Shown here piece after piece: positions 25,379-34,396 of a DNA stretch of 64,000 nucleotides. Both the position numbers and the translations under genes were made by a program. Source of the DNA: Chitinispirillaceae bacterium (GTDB taxonomy: Bacteria; Fibrobacterota; Chitinivibrionia; Chitinivibrionales; Chitinispirillaceae); NCBI GenBank assembly GCA_016929595.1, contig JAFGIN010000151.1, positions 18,982 to 82,981 on the forward strand, read 5' to 3'. Position 1 is the stretch's first letter, and each line of letters starts with the position of its first letter. The notes under the pieces were generated by a model that made no database searches, had not been told where the DNA came from, and saw only the letters and a list, made by a program, of their open reading frames with translations.

Positions 25379-27345
25379 TTTCCGCTGCCTTTTACATTAA
25401 GATATACGTTTCTGATCGTATAGTTTTTTATATCGTTGACAGAAATGATAAGAGTATCGGTATACGTCGAATCTACAGTCATATAATTACTCATCGTTTT
25501 TGAAATCTTTGAAATTCTGTTTTTATATAAAGATTCGCATCCAATTGTCAAAGTATCCCCCTGAAGATCGCGTGCAAAGACCGACACCGTTAAGGTATCG
25601 GGATAGACTGCAGCATATACTATGTCTTTTTGAACATCTTTAAATACAGCGCTATCTATGATTATACTATCTATAACAGGTTCAGGCGAGTTAACATTCA
25701 AAAAGACTTTGAAAACATCAGTTAAAGCACCGTCAGTAATTGACAAAGATAGCGTATCAATACCTTTGGCGGAATGTGTCCGTAATATCAATCTATTCTC
25801 CACCTTTGATGTAACCCTGGATGAGTCTTTGATTTTCCATGAATATTTCACGGTATCTGCATTATCCAGATCCCGTATCCAGGTAGTCACAACGATCTGT
25901 TCATTATAAAAAGCCTGATACCATTCTGTACCACCTGGATTTTTATAATTTTTACCATTTATTTTCAGACTGTCAAATAGTGGAAAAATATCGTGTATAT
26001 TGACAATAATCAGACTTTTCGCTGTAAGTTCATTATCAGAAACAGTAACCGTAATCGTATCTCTTGTTATAAGAAGTGGAGCAGAATAAACGACCGTACT
26101 TCCGGTATCGCTATTGAGTTTTCCTTTCTTTGCGTCCCATACGCAGGACAGTATAGTACTGTCGGGGTCATATAATTCGAGTGAGAGCTTTATTTTCTCA
26201 GACCCGATTCCATCTAAAAACGTAAGGGCAGTATTAGTATCATTAACTACTGAACTGTCTGCAATAACCTTTTCAATAACTGGAGGTTTATTCTGGATTC
26301 TCTTTCCAATAAAGATGTACCCAACAGTGCTGTCACCTTTGGAATCATGTAAAACGACAAGAAGCGTATCTATATTAAAGATATTTCTGGTTGCAACTAC
26401 TTTGCAGTTTGAACTAGTACAAATCAGCGATACACTGGCATTATTACCCGTATCTGGTATTAAGAGATTTTTTTTCAGGCTCCACTTTATTGTTGAAACC
26501 GTATCATAATTATCATGATAATACAGTTTCAACCTCAATGTATCAATTTTTTCAAAGACAGCACTGGTCTTCCCACCTGAAAATTTGAACATTCCAGTGT
26601 TTATACGTACGCTATCGATTACCGGTGGTGTATTAGGATAAACACGTTCAAGATAGAGTTCTTTCACAGCCTGCCCCTGAGCACGATCATACAGGGTAAA
26701 AATAAGAGTATCTTTAAACTGTCCCGATGGACTGACATAACCAACACGAAATGGTTCTCCCGGGTATTTTTCCAATAGGTAATTACTCCCTGAAATGACC
26801 ATATCAGGAGTTTTATTATCAAGATCCCTGGCATACACTCTTATATTGAGCTTACGTATGGAATCATGAACATTTAATTTCCAGATCATTTCAGACGGTT
26901 TGAATGTTCGCGTACTTGCTTTCAGGCTGTCTATCACTACCGGTAAATTACTTACTTTTACGATAACAGGATTACTTCTCTTTATGTTCCCTCCTGTTCC
27001 GATATAGATTGTGTCATAGTAAAAATTATCAACAGAATCTTTATATCGCGGGTAGCTTTTCCATGAAAGGTATGCATGAAATTTTCTTCTATTCTTCAGG
27101 TACGTTGTATCATCAGCACTATACAATCCACTCCCGGTTTTCCATGTCAATGATGAGAAAGATAGCGAATCGTTAGTTTCGATAATAGCGAGAATTGGCT
27201 CACCTGTAAATTCCGCAGCCACATTACCGGCATATTCAAGATTCAGCCGGATGGAATAGGTATGTTCGTTTTCAACAGGCATTGGTGAACAAAACAGGAA
27301 AACAACCACAAAAGATATGATTATTCTTTGAATAGTCACTTTCAT
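25375..27345 (-). CDS. Exported Ig-like repeat protein encoded between flhB and flhA
   Basis: 656 aa with a signal peptide (RIIISFVVVFLFCSP) and no clear lipobox. After an N-terminal domain (about 25-130), five repeats of about 100 residues begin with a PxVIDSL/V-type phrase near residues 134, 239, 353, 453 and 555 (LPVVIDSLKAS, TPPVIDSVRIN, KPPVIEKVIAD, PEPVIDSIIID). Each contains DPD/DLD turns and 'DTLxxxxxD' strands, typical of cadherin/PKD/Ig-like beta-sandwiches. No enzyme motif is visible. It overlaps flhB by 4 bp (ATGA) and flhA by 4 bp, so it should be made stoichiometrically with the export gate. Possible roles: periplasmic or surface scaffold around the motor, or an adhesin that hitch-hikes. 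No known flagellar protein fits. Confidence 0.75.
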   Translation of the reverse strand: MKVTIQRIIISFVVVFLFCSPMPVENEHTYSIRLNLEYAGNVAAEFTGEPILAIIETNDSLSFSSLTWKTGSGLYSADDTTYLKNRRKFHAYLSWKSYPRYKDSVDNFYYDTIYIGTGGNIKRSNPVIVKVSNLPVVIDSLKASTRTFKPSEMIWKLNVHDSIRKLNIRVYARDLDNKTPDMVISGSNYLLEKYPGEPFRVGYVSPSGQFKDTLIFTLYDRAQGQAVKELYLERVYPNTPPVIDSVRINTGMFKFSGGKTSAVFEKIDTLRLKLYYHDNYDTVSTIKWSLKKNLLIPDTGNNASVSLICTSSNCKVVATRNIFNIDTLLVVLHDSKGDSTVGYIFIGKRIQNKPPVIEKVIADSSVVNDTNTALTFLDGIGSEKIKLSLELYDPDSTILSCVWDAKKGKLNSDTGSTVVYSAPLLITRDTITVTVSDNELTAKSLIIVNIHDIFPLFDSLKINGKNYKNPGGTEWYQAFYNEQIVVTTWIRDLDNADTVKYSWKIKDSSRVTSKVENRLILRTHSAKGIDTLSLSITDGALTDVFKVFLNVNSPEPVIDSIIIDSAVFKDVQKDIVYAAVYPDTLTVSVFARDLQGDTLTIGCESLYKNRISKISKTMSNYMTVDSTYTDTLIISVNDIKNYTIRNVYLNVKGSGN

Positions 27346-28412
27346 GCAGCACTCCGGTTTTTTAATTTCAATACATAAGCCAGAATTTCAGCTATAGCAG
27401 TAAAAAATTCTATCGGTATCGGTGACCCTTCAGTAACTTTATCATACATTGCTCTTGCAAGAGGTTTATCTTCAACAATCGGAATATTATTATCTATAGC
27501 AGTCTTTTTAATCTTAGCCGCAACGAGTCGTTTTCCTTTTGCAACAACAACCGGCGTATCATTTTCTAATGGTTCATATCGGATTGCGATTGCTATATGT
27601 GTAGGGTTTGTGACAACAACAGTAGCTTTTGGCACCTGTTCCATCATTCTTCGTCTTGCCATTTCACGCTGAAGTGAACGAATTCTGGATTTTACAAGCG
27701 GATCACCATCCATCTGTTTTCGTTCCTCTTTTACCTCTTGTTTTGACATTTTCAACTGTTTTTCATGTTCATATCTCTGCCATGCATAGTCAAGAGCGGC
27801 TATTACGATTAAAATAACAGATATTCTTATAATTACATCAAAGCTTGTTGTTAAGATGAATCCCCATATTAACATAACCGACGAATCTGATAGTACTACC
27901 ATCTCCTCAAAAGCTGCTTTGATAGTAACCCATGCAACTAAGGAAATAATTGATAATTTAAGAAGATTTTTAATTAATTCAACTACCGATCGCATTGAAA
28001 ACAGTCTCTTGAAACCGCTAATTGGATTGATTTTTTCAAAATTTGGCATAATTGGTTTCAATGTAAACAAAAACCCAATCTGAACAACATTTGCGATTAC
28101 TCCTATCAGAAGGATAACACCAGCCACCGGCGTTATACATTTAAAAAATATTAAAGAAGCTTCTTTGGATATATAAACCAGTTCATTCACACTCATTTCC
28201 AATCTGCTCGAATGAATTATAAATCTTTCCAGAAGAAATCCAAGTTGTCCCTGCATCCAGGAGCCGGTTATTTTCAACATGATAACAGCCGACAGCAGAA
28301 CCAATACGGAATTCACTTCCGTACTTTTGGCAACAGTTCCTTTCTCTCTTGCATCCTGACGTTTCTTATCAGATGGCGTTTCGGTCCGTTCTTCTGAACT
28401 TTCATCAGCCAC
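27342..28412 (-). CDS. flhB: Flagellar export switch protein FlhB
   Basis: 356 aa. N-terminus DESSEERTETPSDKKRQDAREKG is the family hallmark; four membrane helices follow. The autocleavage site NPTH is intact at residues 269-272 (VVVTNPTHIAIAIRYEP). Cleavage between N and P switches export from rod/hook to filament proteins together with FliK, which is encoded upstream in this array. Starts 20 bp after fliR. Confidence 0.97.
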   Translation of the reverse strand: MADESSEERTETPSDKKRQDAREKGTVAKSTEVNSVLVLLSAVIMLKITGSWMQGQLGFLLERFIIHSSRLEMSVNELVYISKEASLIFFKCITPVAGVILLIGVIANVVQIGFLFTLKPIMPNFEKINPISGFKRLFSMRSVVELIKNLLKLSIISLVAWVTIKAAFEEMVVLSDSSVMLIWGFILTTSFDVIIRISVILIVIAALDYAWQRYEHEKQLKMSKQEVKEERKQMDGDPLVKSRIRSLQREMARRRMMEQVPKATVVVTNPTHIAIAIRYEPLENDTPVVVAKGKRLVAAKIKKTAIDNNIPIVEDKPLARAMYDKVTEGSPIPIEFFTAIAEILAYVLKLKNRSAA

Positions 28413-28431
28413 AATATCACTTGAATCCTTC

Positions 28432-29220
28432 TTAAGACATTATAGTAATCAATTTGTTAATATCAATGATTAACACCTCAAATGTTTTTCTAAACAGCGT
28501 TGAAAGCATAGGTAATACCAGAATAGCGGTCATTAAACCAGTAACGATTTTTAATGGCATACCGACAAAAAAGATGTTGATTTGAGGTACCGTTCTGGCC
28601 ACGACTCCAAGAGCAACTTCAGTTATCAGTAATGTTACAAATATTGGTGCTGCAAATTTTATCGCACATACAAAAATACCGGCAAAAATTGAAACAACAC
28701 CTCCTGCAATTGATACATTTTCCAATCTGAGAGCAGTAAGAGGAACCGTTTCAAAACTTTTTTGTATGGATAGGATAAAAAAGTAATGGCCGTTAAACAA
28801 AAGGAATAATATTGTAAAAAGTATTACCTGAAACTGTCCGAATACAGTAACAGGTTCATCATTAAATGGATCCATCAATTCAACAAATCCAAAACCGATT
28901 TCACTATCAATCAACCATCCGCCTATTTGTACTGCAGTAAAGAGCATCGAAGATACAAATCCGATGATCAAGCCAAACAGAATTTCTTTCAAAATGGATA
29001 AAATAAACCCCGGGACATTACCTGATTGAATCAAAACACTCTGCATTGATGGATTGGTTCTGAATATGATCATCGTCAATATCAGCCAGAAAGCAACTTT
29101 TGCCTGCATAGGAATTGATTGCGAGCCGAAAATCGGCATCAACGCCATTATTGTACTGATCCTTGTGAAGATCAGCAGGAATGTTTCTATTTCATTGACT
29201 CCTATAAGGTTATTCATCAA
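28432..29220 (-). CDS. fliR: Flagellar export protein FliR
   Basis: 262 aa with about six membrane helices. FLLIFTRISTIMALMPIFGSQSIP near the N-terminus and EVALGVVARTVPQINIFFVGMPLKI near residue 205 are FliR signatures. With FliP and FliQ it forms the core export channel. The start overlaps the fliQ stop by 4 bp. Confidence 0.95.
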   Translation of the reverse strand: MMNNLIGVNEIETFLLIFTRISTIMALMPIFGSQSIPMQAKVAFWLILTMIIFRTNPSMQSVLIQSGNVPGFILSILKEILFGLIIGFVSSMLFTAVQIGGWLIDSEIGFGFVELMDPFNDEPVTVFGQFQVILFTILFLLFNGHYFFILSIQKSFETVPLTALRLENVSIAGGVVSIFAGIFVCAIKFAAPIFVTLLITEVALGVVARTVPQINIFFVGMPLKIVTGLMTAILVLPMLSTLFRKTFEVLIIDINKLITIMS

Positions 29221-29486
29221 TGGCCAATTTTCCCGATCAACTCAAAAAGTGAAATGGTATATTCAATTATTTTTAAAAGCATCCATGGCATTAGAATGAG
29301 GAATACGAGAACCATCGATAAAATTTTTGGAATAAATGTCAATGTCATTTCATGTATTTGTGTGACAGCCTGAAAAACACCAACAATTAAACCAACGACA
29401 AGCCCAACGATCATTATTGGCCCTGAAACAAGCAACGTTACCCATAATGCCTGCCTGCCAATATCTATCACCATTGATGGATCCAT
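29217..29486 (-). CDS. fliQ: Flagellar export protein FliQ
   Basis: 89 aa, normal length. Two membrane helices: ALWVTLLVSGPIMIVGLVVGLIVGVFQAVTQIHEMTL (motif GLIVG..QA.TQI.E.TL is the FliQ signature, shown here in part) and IPKILSMVLVFLILMPWML. Component of the FliPQR channel. 23 bp after fliP and overlapping fliR. Confidence 0.95.
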   Translation of the reverse strand: MDPSMVIDIGRQALWVTLLVSGPIMIVGLVVGLIVGVFQAVTQIHEMTLTFIPKILSMVLVFLILMPWMLLKIIEYTISLFELIGKIGH

Positions 29487-29509
29487 ACAAATTCTCTTTC
29501 CAGATGTAT

Positions 29510-30304
29510 CTAGTTGAAAGATACCAGTAACTGCTTAACTATCAAATGCCATCCATCAACCAGCACAAACAGAATAATTTTAAATGGCATGGAAATCATA
29601 ACCGGAGGCAGCATCATCATACCCATGGATAATAAGATGCTCGCTACAACCATATCAATAACGAGAAACGGTATATACAGTATAAAACCGATTATAAACC
29701 CATTCTTTAATTCACCGGTGATAAATGCAGGTATAATGACTTCCAGAGGTAAATCATCTACATTTCTTGGAATTTTTGCATGTGCAATTCTTACAAATAA
29801 TGCAACATCTTTTTCATTTACCTGACGCAGCATAAAACTGCGCACCGGTTTTACTGCAATATCGACGGCCTCTGAAAATTTTATTTTTTCTTTTAAAAAC
29901 GGTTGAATAGCGTCATTATTTATTTCATTGTAAACCGGCATCATAACAAAAATGGTCAGAAACAGTGCCAATCCAGCCATTATTTGATCGGGCGGCATTG
30001 TTTGTGTCCCCAGAGCACGTCTTAAAAATGACAGTACAATAATTATGCGGACAAAAGATGTCATCATTATAAGTATTGATGGAGCTATGGCAAGAATTGT
30101 TATCAAAAAAACTATTTGTAAAGCTACAGCTACATCTCCCGGTTTGTCAGAATTGCCTACTGATAATGAAAGCTTTGGTAAAAGCTGAGCAAAGGTCTGA
30201 GAACATTGAAATAGTAACAGCAGAATTGAAGTAAATACCACTTTTGCATTAAATATTTTTTTGAGAGTGCCATGATTTTTATCTGTTTTTTTTCTAAAGC
30301 TCAT
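29510..30304 (-). CDS. fliP: Flagellar export protein FliP
   Basis: 264 aa. An N-terminal cleavable signal is expected (VVFTSILLLLFQCSQTFAQ), as usual for FliP. Signatures: MMTSFVRIIIVLSFLRRALGTQTMPPDQIMAG in sequence, ELKNGFIIGFILYIPFLVIDMVVASILLSMGMMMLPP toward the end (quoted here as landmarks ELKNGF and IDMVVAS). Forms the pentameric pore of the export gate. The 51-bp gap to fliO carries no clear signal. Confidence 0.95.
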   Translation of the reverse strand: MSFRKKTDKNHGTLKKIFNAKVVFTSILLLLFQCSQTFAQLLPKLSLSVGNSDKPGDVAVALQIVFLITILAIAPSILIMMTSFVRIIIVLSFLRRALGTQTMPPDQIMAGLALFLTIFVMMPVYNEINNDAIQPFLKEKIKFSEAVDIAVKPVRSFMLRQVNEKDVALFVRIAHAKIPRNVDDLPLEVIIPAFITGELKNGFIIGFILYIPFLVIDMVVASILLSMGMMMLPPVMISMPFKIILFVLVDGWHLIVKQLLVSFN

Positions 30305-30355
30305 TTAGCTGCCTGCCGATACCGATAATAGGGAGAGATGTGGTAATAAAAATTG

Positions 30356-30910
30356 TTATGAATTCTTTTTGAACTTATCCATAAAACTGTTGATCGCATC
30401 TTTAAACTGAGTTACAGCAGTACCACCCTTTGAAGTAGAGATCAGTTCAAGTGCCTTCTGCCCCTCGACTTTATCTATAAGAACCATAGCACCCTGACTC
30501 TGTCCAAGTATGTAAACTGCATCAAGTATTCTTACTATTGTAATTGTCCTGTTTTGTGAGATTGGAAGAACTTCAAGCAGATCCATCGATCCGGGGCCAT
30601 TATTCTTGATTGTACCTGGTAGCCCGATTCTTTTAAAAAGCCAGGAAATGCCTGATATCAGCACTATTACAAGCAGTAGATATAGAAGTATTCTTATCAG
30701 TATTGCTATAGGATTTTCCTTCTCATTCTCCCGCACTACTCCGGAATCTTCTTCAACTATCGAACTATTCTGAAGTTCATTGTGCAAAATAGTCATATCA
30801 AAACCATCACCTGCGCCGGACAATCCTGCATCTTCACCGGAAGCATGCGAACCTGTTATGAAAACCATAACTGTAGCGACAAACAAAATCCCGTTAATTG
30901 TCTTTCTCAT
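30356..30910 (-). CDS. fliO: Flagellar biosynthesis protein FliO
   Basis: 184 aa. Signal-like N-terminus (INGILFVATVMVFITGSHA), acidic periplasmic stretch, then a membrane helix (ILIRILLYLLLVIVLISGISWLF) and a cytosolic beta-rich domain with MDLLEVLPISQNRTITIVRI, the FliO/FliZ pattern. FliO assists FliP oligomerisation. Position directly before fliP supports the call. Confidence 0.88.
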   Translation of the reverse strand: MRKTINGILFVATVMVFITGSHASGEDAGLSGAGDGFDMTILHNELQNSSIVEEDSGVVRENEKENPIAILIRILLYLLLVIVLISGISWLFKRIGLPGTIKNNGPGSMDLLEVLPISQNRTITIVRILDAVYILGQSQGAMVLIDKVEGQKALELISTSKGGTAVTQFKDAINSFMDKFKKNS

Positions 30911-30949
30911 TTTACCCTTTTGATAAATTTCTTCAGATATGACAGGATG

Positions 30950-32008
30950 TTATCTCAAACTCTTAATTCGCTCTTGAGGAGACACCAGCGATACAATCCT
31001 GATACCAAAATTCTCATCTATTACAACTACTTCACCTTTTGCCACAATTTTATTATTAACCATAAGGTCAACAGGTTCACCAGCAAGACGATCCAGTTCA
31101 ACAACTGAGCCTGGAGCCAGTTCCAGAACTCTTTTTATTGACATTATCGATCGTCCAAGTTCTATACTCACATCCAGTTCAATATCAAGCAGCATACTGA
31201 TATTTTCCTGTGGTGCATTAAGAGGCTGTCCTGTAAGATTCGTTTCAGTGAAATGTCCGGATGATGAATCAAATGAGGTGACTCTGGAAAGATCATCAAG
31301 TTCAGACATATTCAGTCCAACACCACTTGAAGGGCTGCTCATTGAATTGGAATCGTTCCCGATTGCTTCAACGATCTGTTCGGTGAGTGCATTGGGAATT
31401 AACAATGCAATCCAGGAGTCTTCCACCCCGTCAAGTTTCAGTGATGTAATGATCATGTCTAGTGAGCCGGCATCCATCGGTGGGTTATCCATATCAAATT
31501 CATTTACTACCACACTCCCTGCGGAGATTTGAATACCCCGTTCACTTCCCAAACTGGTTGTAAATGCACCCATCACCTGATTGAACAGTTCACCAATTGC
31601 ATCCTTATGATCCTCACTGTATTCCGCAGTGCCATCTCCCATCATCATTAAATCGGAAAGTATTGCAACATCATTTTTTTTCATTAACAAATAGAATTCA
31701 CCCTCAAAGCCTGATTTGAAAGAGAGTGACATGGAAATAGCGACAGACGTAATTTTTTCCTGAATAGCTTCAAAAGAGGCGACCTGGGCCTCCTGGCCGG
31801 TAAATGTAGTTGACTTATTTAAAACAGTTGTTATCACCGTTGAGGCTTGTGTAAAGAAATTTTCATATACATCGTTAAGTACCGGATACTTATCGGTTTG
31901 CTGATCACTTCCTGAACCACCACCAAACAGTGATGAACTGTCACTGCTGTCAAGTCCTTCGGAATTCAACAGAGCATCTATCTGTTCCTGAGAAAGAATA
32001 TCACTCAT
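30950..32008 (-). CDS. fliY: Flagellar switch protein FliY (FliN with CheC-like domain)
   Basis: 352 aa from the ATG at 32008; an upstream TTG at 32032 is less likely. N-terminus MSDILSQEQIDALLNSEG mirrors the CheY-P-binding peptide of FliM. A CheC-like domain follows with a phosphatase motif DxxxExxNxxxG (D136, E140, N143, G147). The C-terminal SpoA/FliN domain (about 265-345) has LLDIELDVSIELGRSIMSI, LAPGSVVELDRLAGEPVDL and GEVVVIDENFGIRI. In other bacteria FliY is part of the C-ring and dephosphorylates CheY-P. Overlaps the fliM stop by 8 bp. Confidence 0.92.
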   Translation of the reverse strand: MSDILSQEQIDALLNSEGLDSSDSSSLFGGGSGSDQQTDKYPVLNDVYENFFTQASTVITTVLNKSTTFTGQEAQVASFEAIQEKITSVAISMSLSFKSGFEGEFYLLMKKNDVAILSDLMMMGDGTAEYSEDHKDAIGELFNQVMGAFTTSLGSERGIQISAGSVVVNEFDMDNPPMDAGSLDMIITSLKLDGVEDSWIALLIPNALTEQIVEAIGNDSNSMSSPSSGVGLNMSELDDLSRVTSFDSSSGHFTETNLTGQPLNAPQENISMLLDIELDVSIELGRSIMSIKRVLELAPGSVVELDRLAGEPVDLMVNNKIVAKGEVVVIDENFGIRIVSLVSPQERIKSLR

Positions 32009-33053
32009 AACACCCCGGGACCTCCTTCTCAATTATTTTTGTAATACGAACAGCTTTCTTTCTTCCTATAAGGCCTGATTTCGCTGCCATTTTTGTTTTT
32101 CCTTCAACCTGGATAAGCAGATCACTCTCATATGGCTTATCAAGGCACAGAACATCACCACGCTGCAGTTGAAGCAGATCCTTTATGCTTAATTTCGTTG
32201 TTCCGATTACACTTGCAACTGTTAAATCAACATCCTGCATCTCTTCTTCAAGAACAGACCTGGTTTCCTGTGTGGATGTACTTTGTGAAGACATCCAGGA
32301 TTCCCCTGACAAATTATTAATCACACTCTCCAGAAGCATATAGGGAAAACAGACGCTCATAAGTCCCGACGCGTTCTGCATCCGAACTTCAAGGGAAATA
32401 AGTATCACGGTCTCTCCGGGAGGCGCAATCTGTACAAATTGCGGATTTGTTTCGTAGGCTTCAATTTTCGGACTGAATACTCCAACATGCTCCCAGACAT
32501 CTTTTAAATCGCTTAAACTTCTCTCGACAATACGATGTATCACATTCTGTTCAATCAGGGTAAGTTCTCTGTTTTGTTCTGATGGTCTCCCCTGACCACC
32601 AAACAACCTGTCAATAATAAAAAACACAAGTGAAGGATTGATTTCCAGTATGGCATTACCCTCAAGCGGCTCCATTTTAAAAACATAGATACAACTCGGG
32701 TTGGAAATCGACATTACAAACTCAGAATATGTCAACTGATCAACACTGACAAGCTCAATTTCGACAAATGTCCTCAGGAAATTTGTCAAAGTTGTTGAAA
32801 ACTGGCGGGCATACCCTTCATGAAGGTTTTGAAGGGTTCGCATCTGATCCTTCGAGACACGATCCGGTCTTCTGAAATCGTACAGTGAGAGTGATTTTTC
32901 CATTTCAATGGAATCACCAGCACCAGGTGCGGAACCCATGAATGACGCAGGGGCATCATACGTTGTGGTTTCGGCAACTGGTTCAGCCAATCCTCCTGCA
33001 GACACAGCAGAAAGTAAGGCATCAACTTCTTCCTGAGACAGGATATCACTCAC
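32001..33053 (-). CDS. fliM: Flagellar motor switch protein FliM
   Basis: 350 aa, GTG start with AGGAGA seven bases upstream. N-terminal CheY-P-binding peptide SDILSQEEVDALLSA. Middle CheC-like domain: YDFRRPDRVSKDQMRTLQNLHEGYARQ in sequence, VEIELVSVDQLTYSEFV, LEINPSLVFFIIDRLFGG. C-terminal SpoA domain: VDLTVASVIGTTKLSIKDLLQLQRGDVL. FliM links FliG to FliN/FliY in the C-ring and receives the chemotactic signal. Confidence 0.96.
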   Translation of the reverse strand: MSDILSQEEVDALLSAVSAGGLAEPVAETTTYDAPASFMGSAPGAGDSIEMEKSLSLYDFRRPDRVSKDQMRTLQNLHEGYARQFSTTLTNFLRTFVEIELVSVDQLTYSEFVMSISNPSCIYVFKMEPLEGNAILEINPSLVFFIIDRLFGGQGRPSEQNRELTLIEQNVIHRIVERSLSDLKDVWEHVGVFSPKIEAYETNPQFVQIAPPGETVILISLEVRMQNASGLMSVCFPYMLLESVINNLSGESWMSSQSTSTQETRSVLEEEMQDVDLTVASVIGTTKLSIKDLLQLQRGDVLCLDKPYESDLLIQVEGKTKMAAKSGLIGRKKAVRITKIIEKEVPGCYE

Positions 33054-33080
33054 GGAAATTTCTCCTGAAAAAACAATCCA

Positions 33081-33635
33081 TCACTGGATAATAAACGTTG
33101 TAAACATTACCTCGCGAACTTCCCCGAACTTTGAAGGCAATGAGTTATTGATCAATCGTAAAACATCCTTGCTGATCCGTTCCTTCGCATCCGGCTCTGT
33201 CAACTCTACAAGCGTCAACTTGGACAAATGGTTCATGAGAATGCTTTTAAATTTTGGTGCTCTACGAGTAAGTTCTGCACCCAATTCCCCATATTTCTGA
33301 TCATCGTATTCGAAAATTATCGTTGCTTTTAAAAACCGCTCTCCATCAGTACCCGCGATATTCACAATAGCCTCGATTGGTTCTTTATCGGTTGTCGCCC
33401 CCATTTGCTTTGTGGTTTCCATTACCTGTTTCAAAGAGTCGACACGCATTTTTTCACGTTCTTTTTCAAAATCTTTCGGCCGGGTTGCCTGTATTAAAAC
33501 AAATGCAATGAGGGTATTCAACAGAATAGCAGCCGCTATGATACCAAAAAAGAGAGCTTTGCTGTTCTTGCCTTCAGGTTTCTGCTCTTTTGCTTCAGAC
33601 GTTTCTTTTTCAGCTGTTTCTGGATTGCTGTTCAT
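33081..33635 (-). CDS. fliL: Flagellar basal body-associated protein FliL
   Basis: 184 aa. Cytosolic charged N-terminus, one membrane helix (ALFFGIIAAAILLNTLIAFVLI) and a periplasmic stomatin-like domain with FLKATIIFEYDD and REVMFTTFIIQ at the end. FliL rings the stators and modulates torque. Located between motB and fliM as is common. Confidence 0.9.
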   Translation of the reverse strand: MNSNPETAEKETSEAKEQKPEGKNSKALFFGIIAAAILLNTLIAFVLIQATRPKDFEKEREKMRVDSLKQVMETTKQMGATTDKEPIEAIVNIAGTDGERFLKATIIFEYDDQKYGELGAELTRRAPKFKSILMNHLSKLTLVELTEPDAKERISKDVLRLINNSLPSKFGEVREVMFTTFIIQ

Positions 33636-33656
33636 TGTCTCATTCCTCTCATCAGC

Positions 33657-34388
33657 TCACTGTTTTTCTTCAACGGGAATCTGATTATAATCAACGTATA
33701 TCTCGATACGCCTGTTGATCTGCCGATTTTCTTTTGTCGAATTTTGAACAAGCGGTCGAAACTCACCATAACCGACAGCGCTCAGCGTAGCCGGATCGAT
33801 ACCCCCTGTTTCGGCTAAAAATTTGACTACATTCAATGCTCTTGACGCACTTAACTCCCAGTTGGACGGATACTTTGTTGTGTGAATCGGTGTATTATCA
33901 GTATGACCTTCAACGCGAATTTTTGTTCCAGGTGTACGGCTAATAATTTTCGATATTCCGTGAAGTGTTGCAATAAGTTCTGGTTTTACATCTGCATCTC
34001 CGGGATCAAATCCGATTGGATCTGCAACTTTTATCGCAATTCCACTTTCGGTCACTTTTACTTTGATAGCATCATCGAGGTTCTCATCTTTAATCACTTT
34101 TTTAATTTTCATAGCAGCATCGATCGCCAGATGTTTATTCTGATCTTTTCCGCCCATTCGTGGAACCAGTATATCCTGAGTGATAACAACTGATGGATAT
34201 GATTCCAGAACACCACTGAAAGCATTCATAAATGATGAGGCGGCAACATCAAATTTAGCTGGATCAGTTGTTGACATAGCCAGCAGCATTACAAAGAAAC
34301 ACAACAGGAGAGTACACATATCTCCCCATGTGCTCATATATGCCGGAGAGCCCCTGGGACAATCCTGTGATTTTTTTCTTCCTGCCAT
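33657..34388 (-). CDS. motB: Motility protein B (stator)
   Basis: 243 aa. Single membrane helix with the ion-binding Asp23 in WGDMCTLLLCFFVMLLAMS, then a plug region and an OmpA-like peptidoglycan-binding domain (about 115-235): IRVEGHTDNTPI, NWELSASRALNVVKFL, LSAVGYGEFRPL, NRRIEIYV. Anchors MotA stators to the cell wall. 8 bp after motA; also overlaps fliL leader spacing of 21 bp. Confidence 0.95.
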   Translation of the reverse strand: MAGRKKSQDCPRGSPAYMSTWGDMCTLLLCFFVMLLAMSTTDPAKFDVAASSFMNAFSGVLESYPSVVITQDILVPRMGGKDQNKHLAIDAAMKIKKVIKDENLDDAIKVKVTESGIAIKVADPIGFDPGDADVKPELIATLHGISKIISRTPGTKIRVEGHTDNTPIHTTKYPSNWELSASRALNVVKFLAETGGIDPATLSAVGYGEFRPLVQNSTKENRQINRRIEIYVDYNQIPVEEKQ

Positions 34389-34396
34389 ACTTCAGC

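Noticed and set aside
30295..30322. A second sigma-28-like box on the plus strand at the fliP start (TAAA-N16-GCCGATAC)
   Set aside because: The spacer is 16, it points antisense into fliP-flhB genes, and no plus-strand gene follows. Probably chance.
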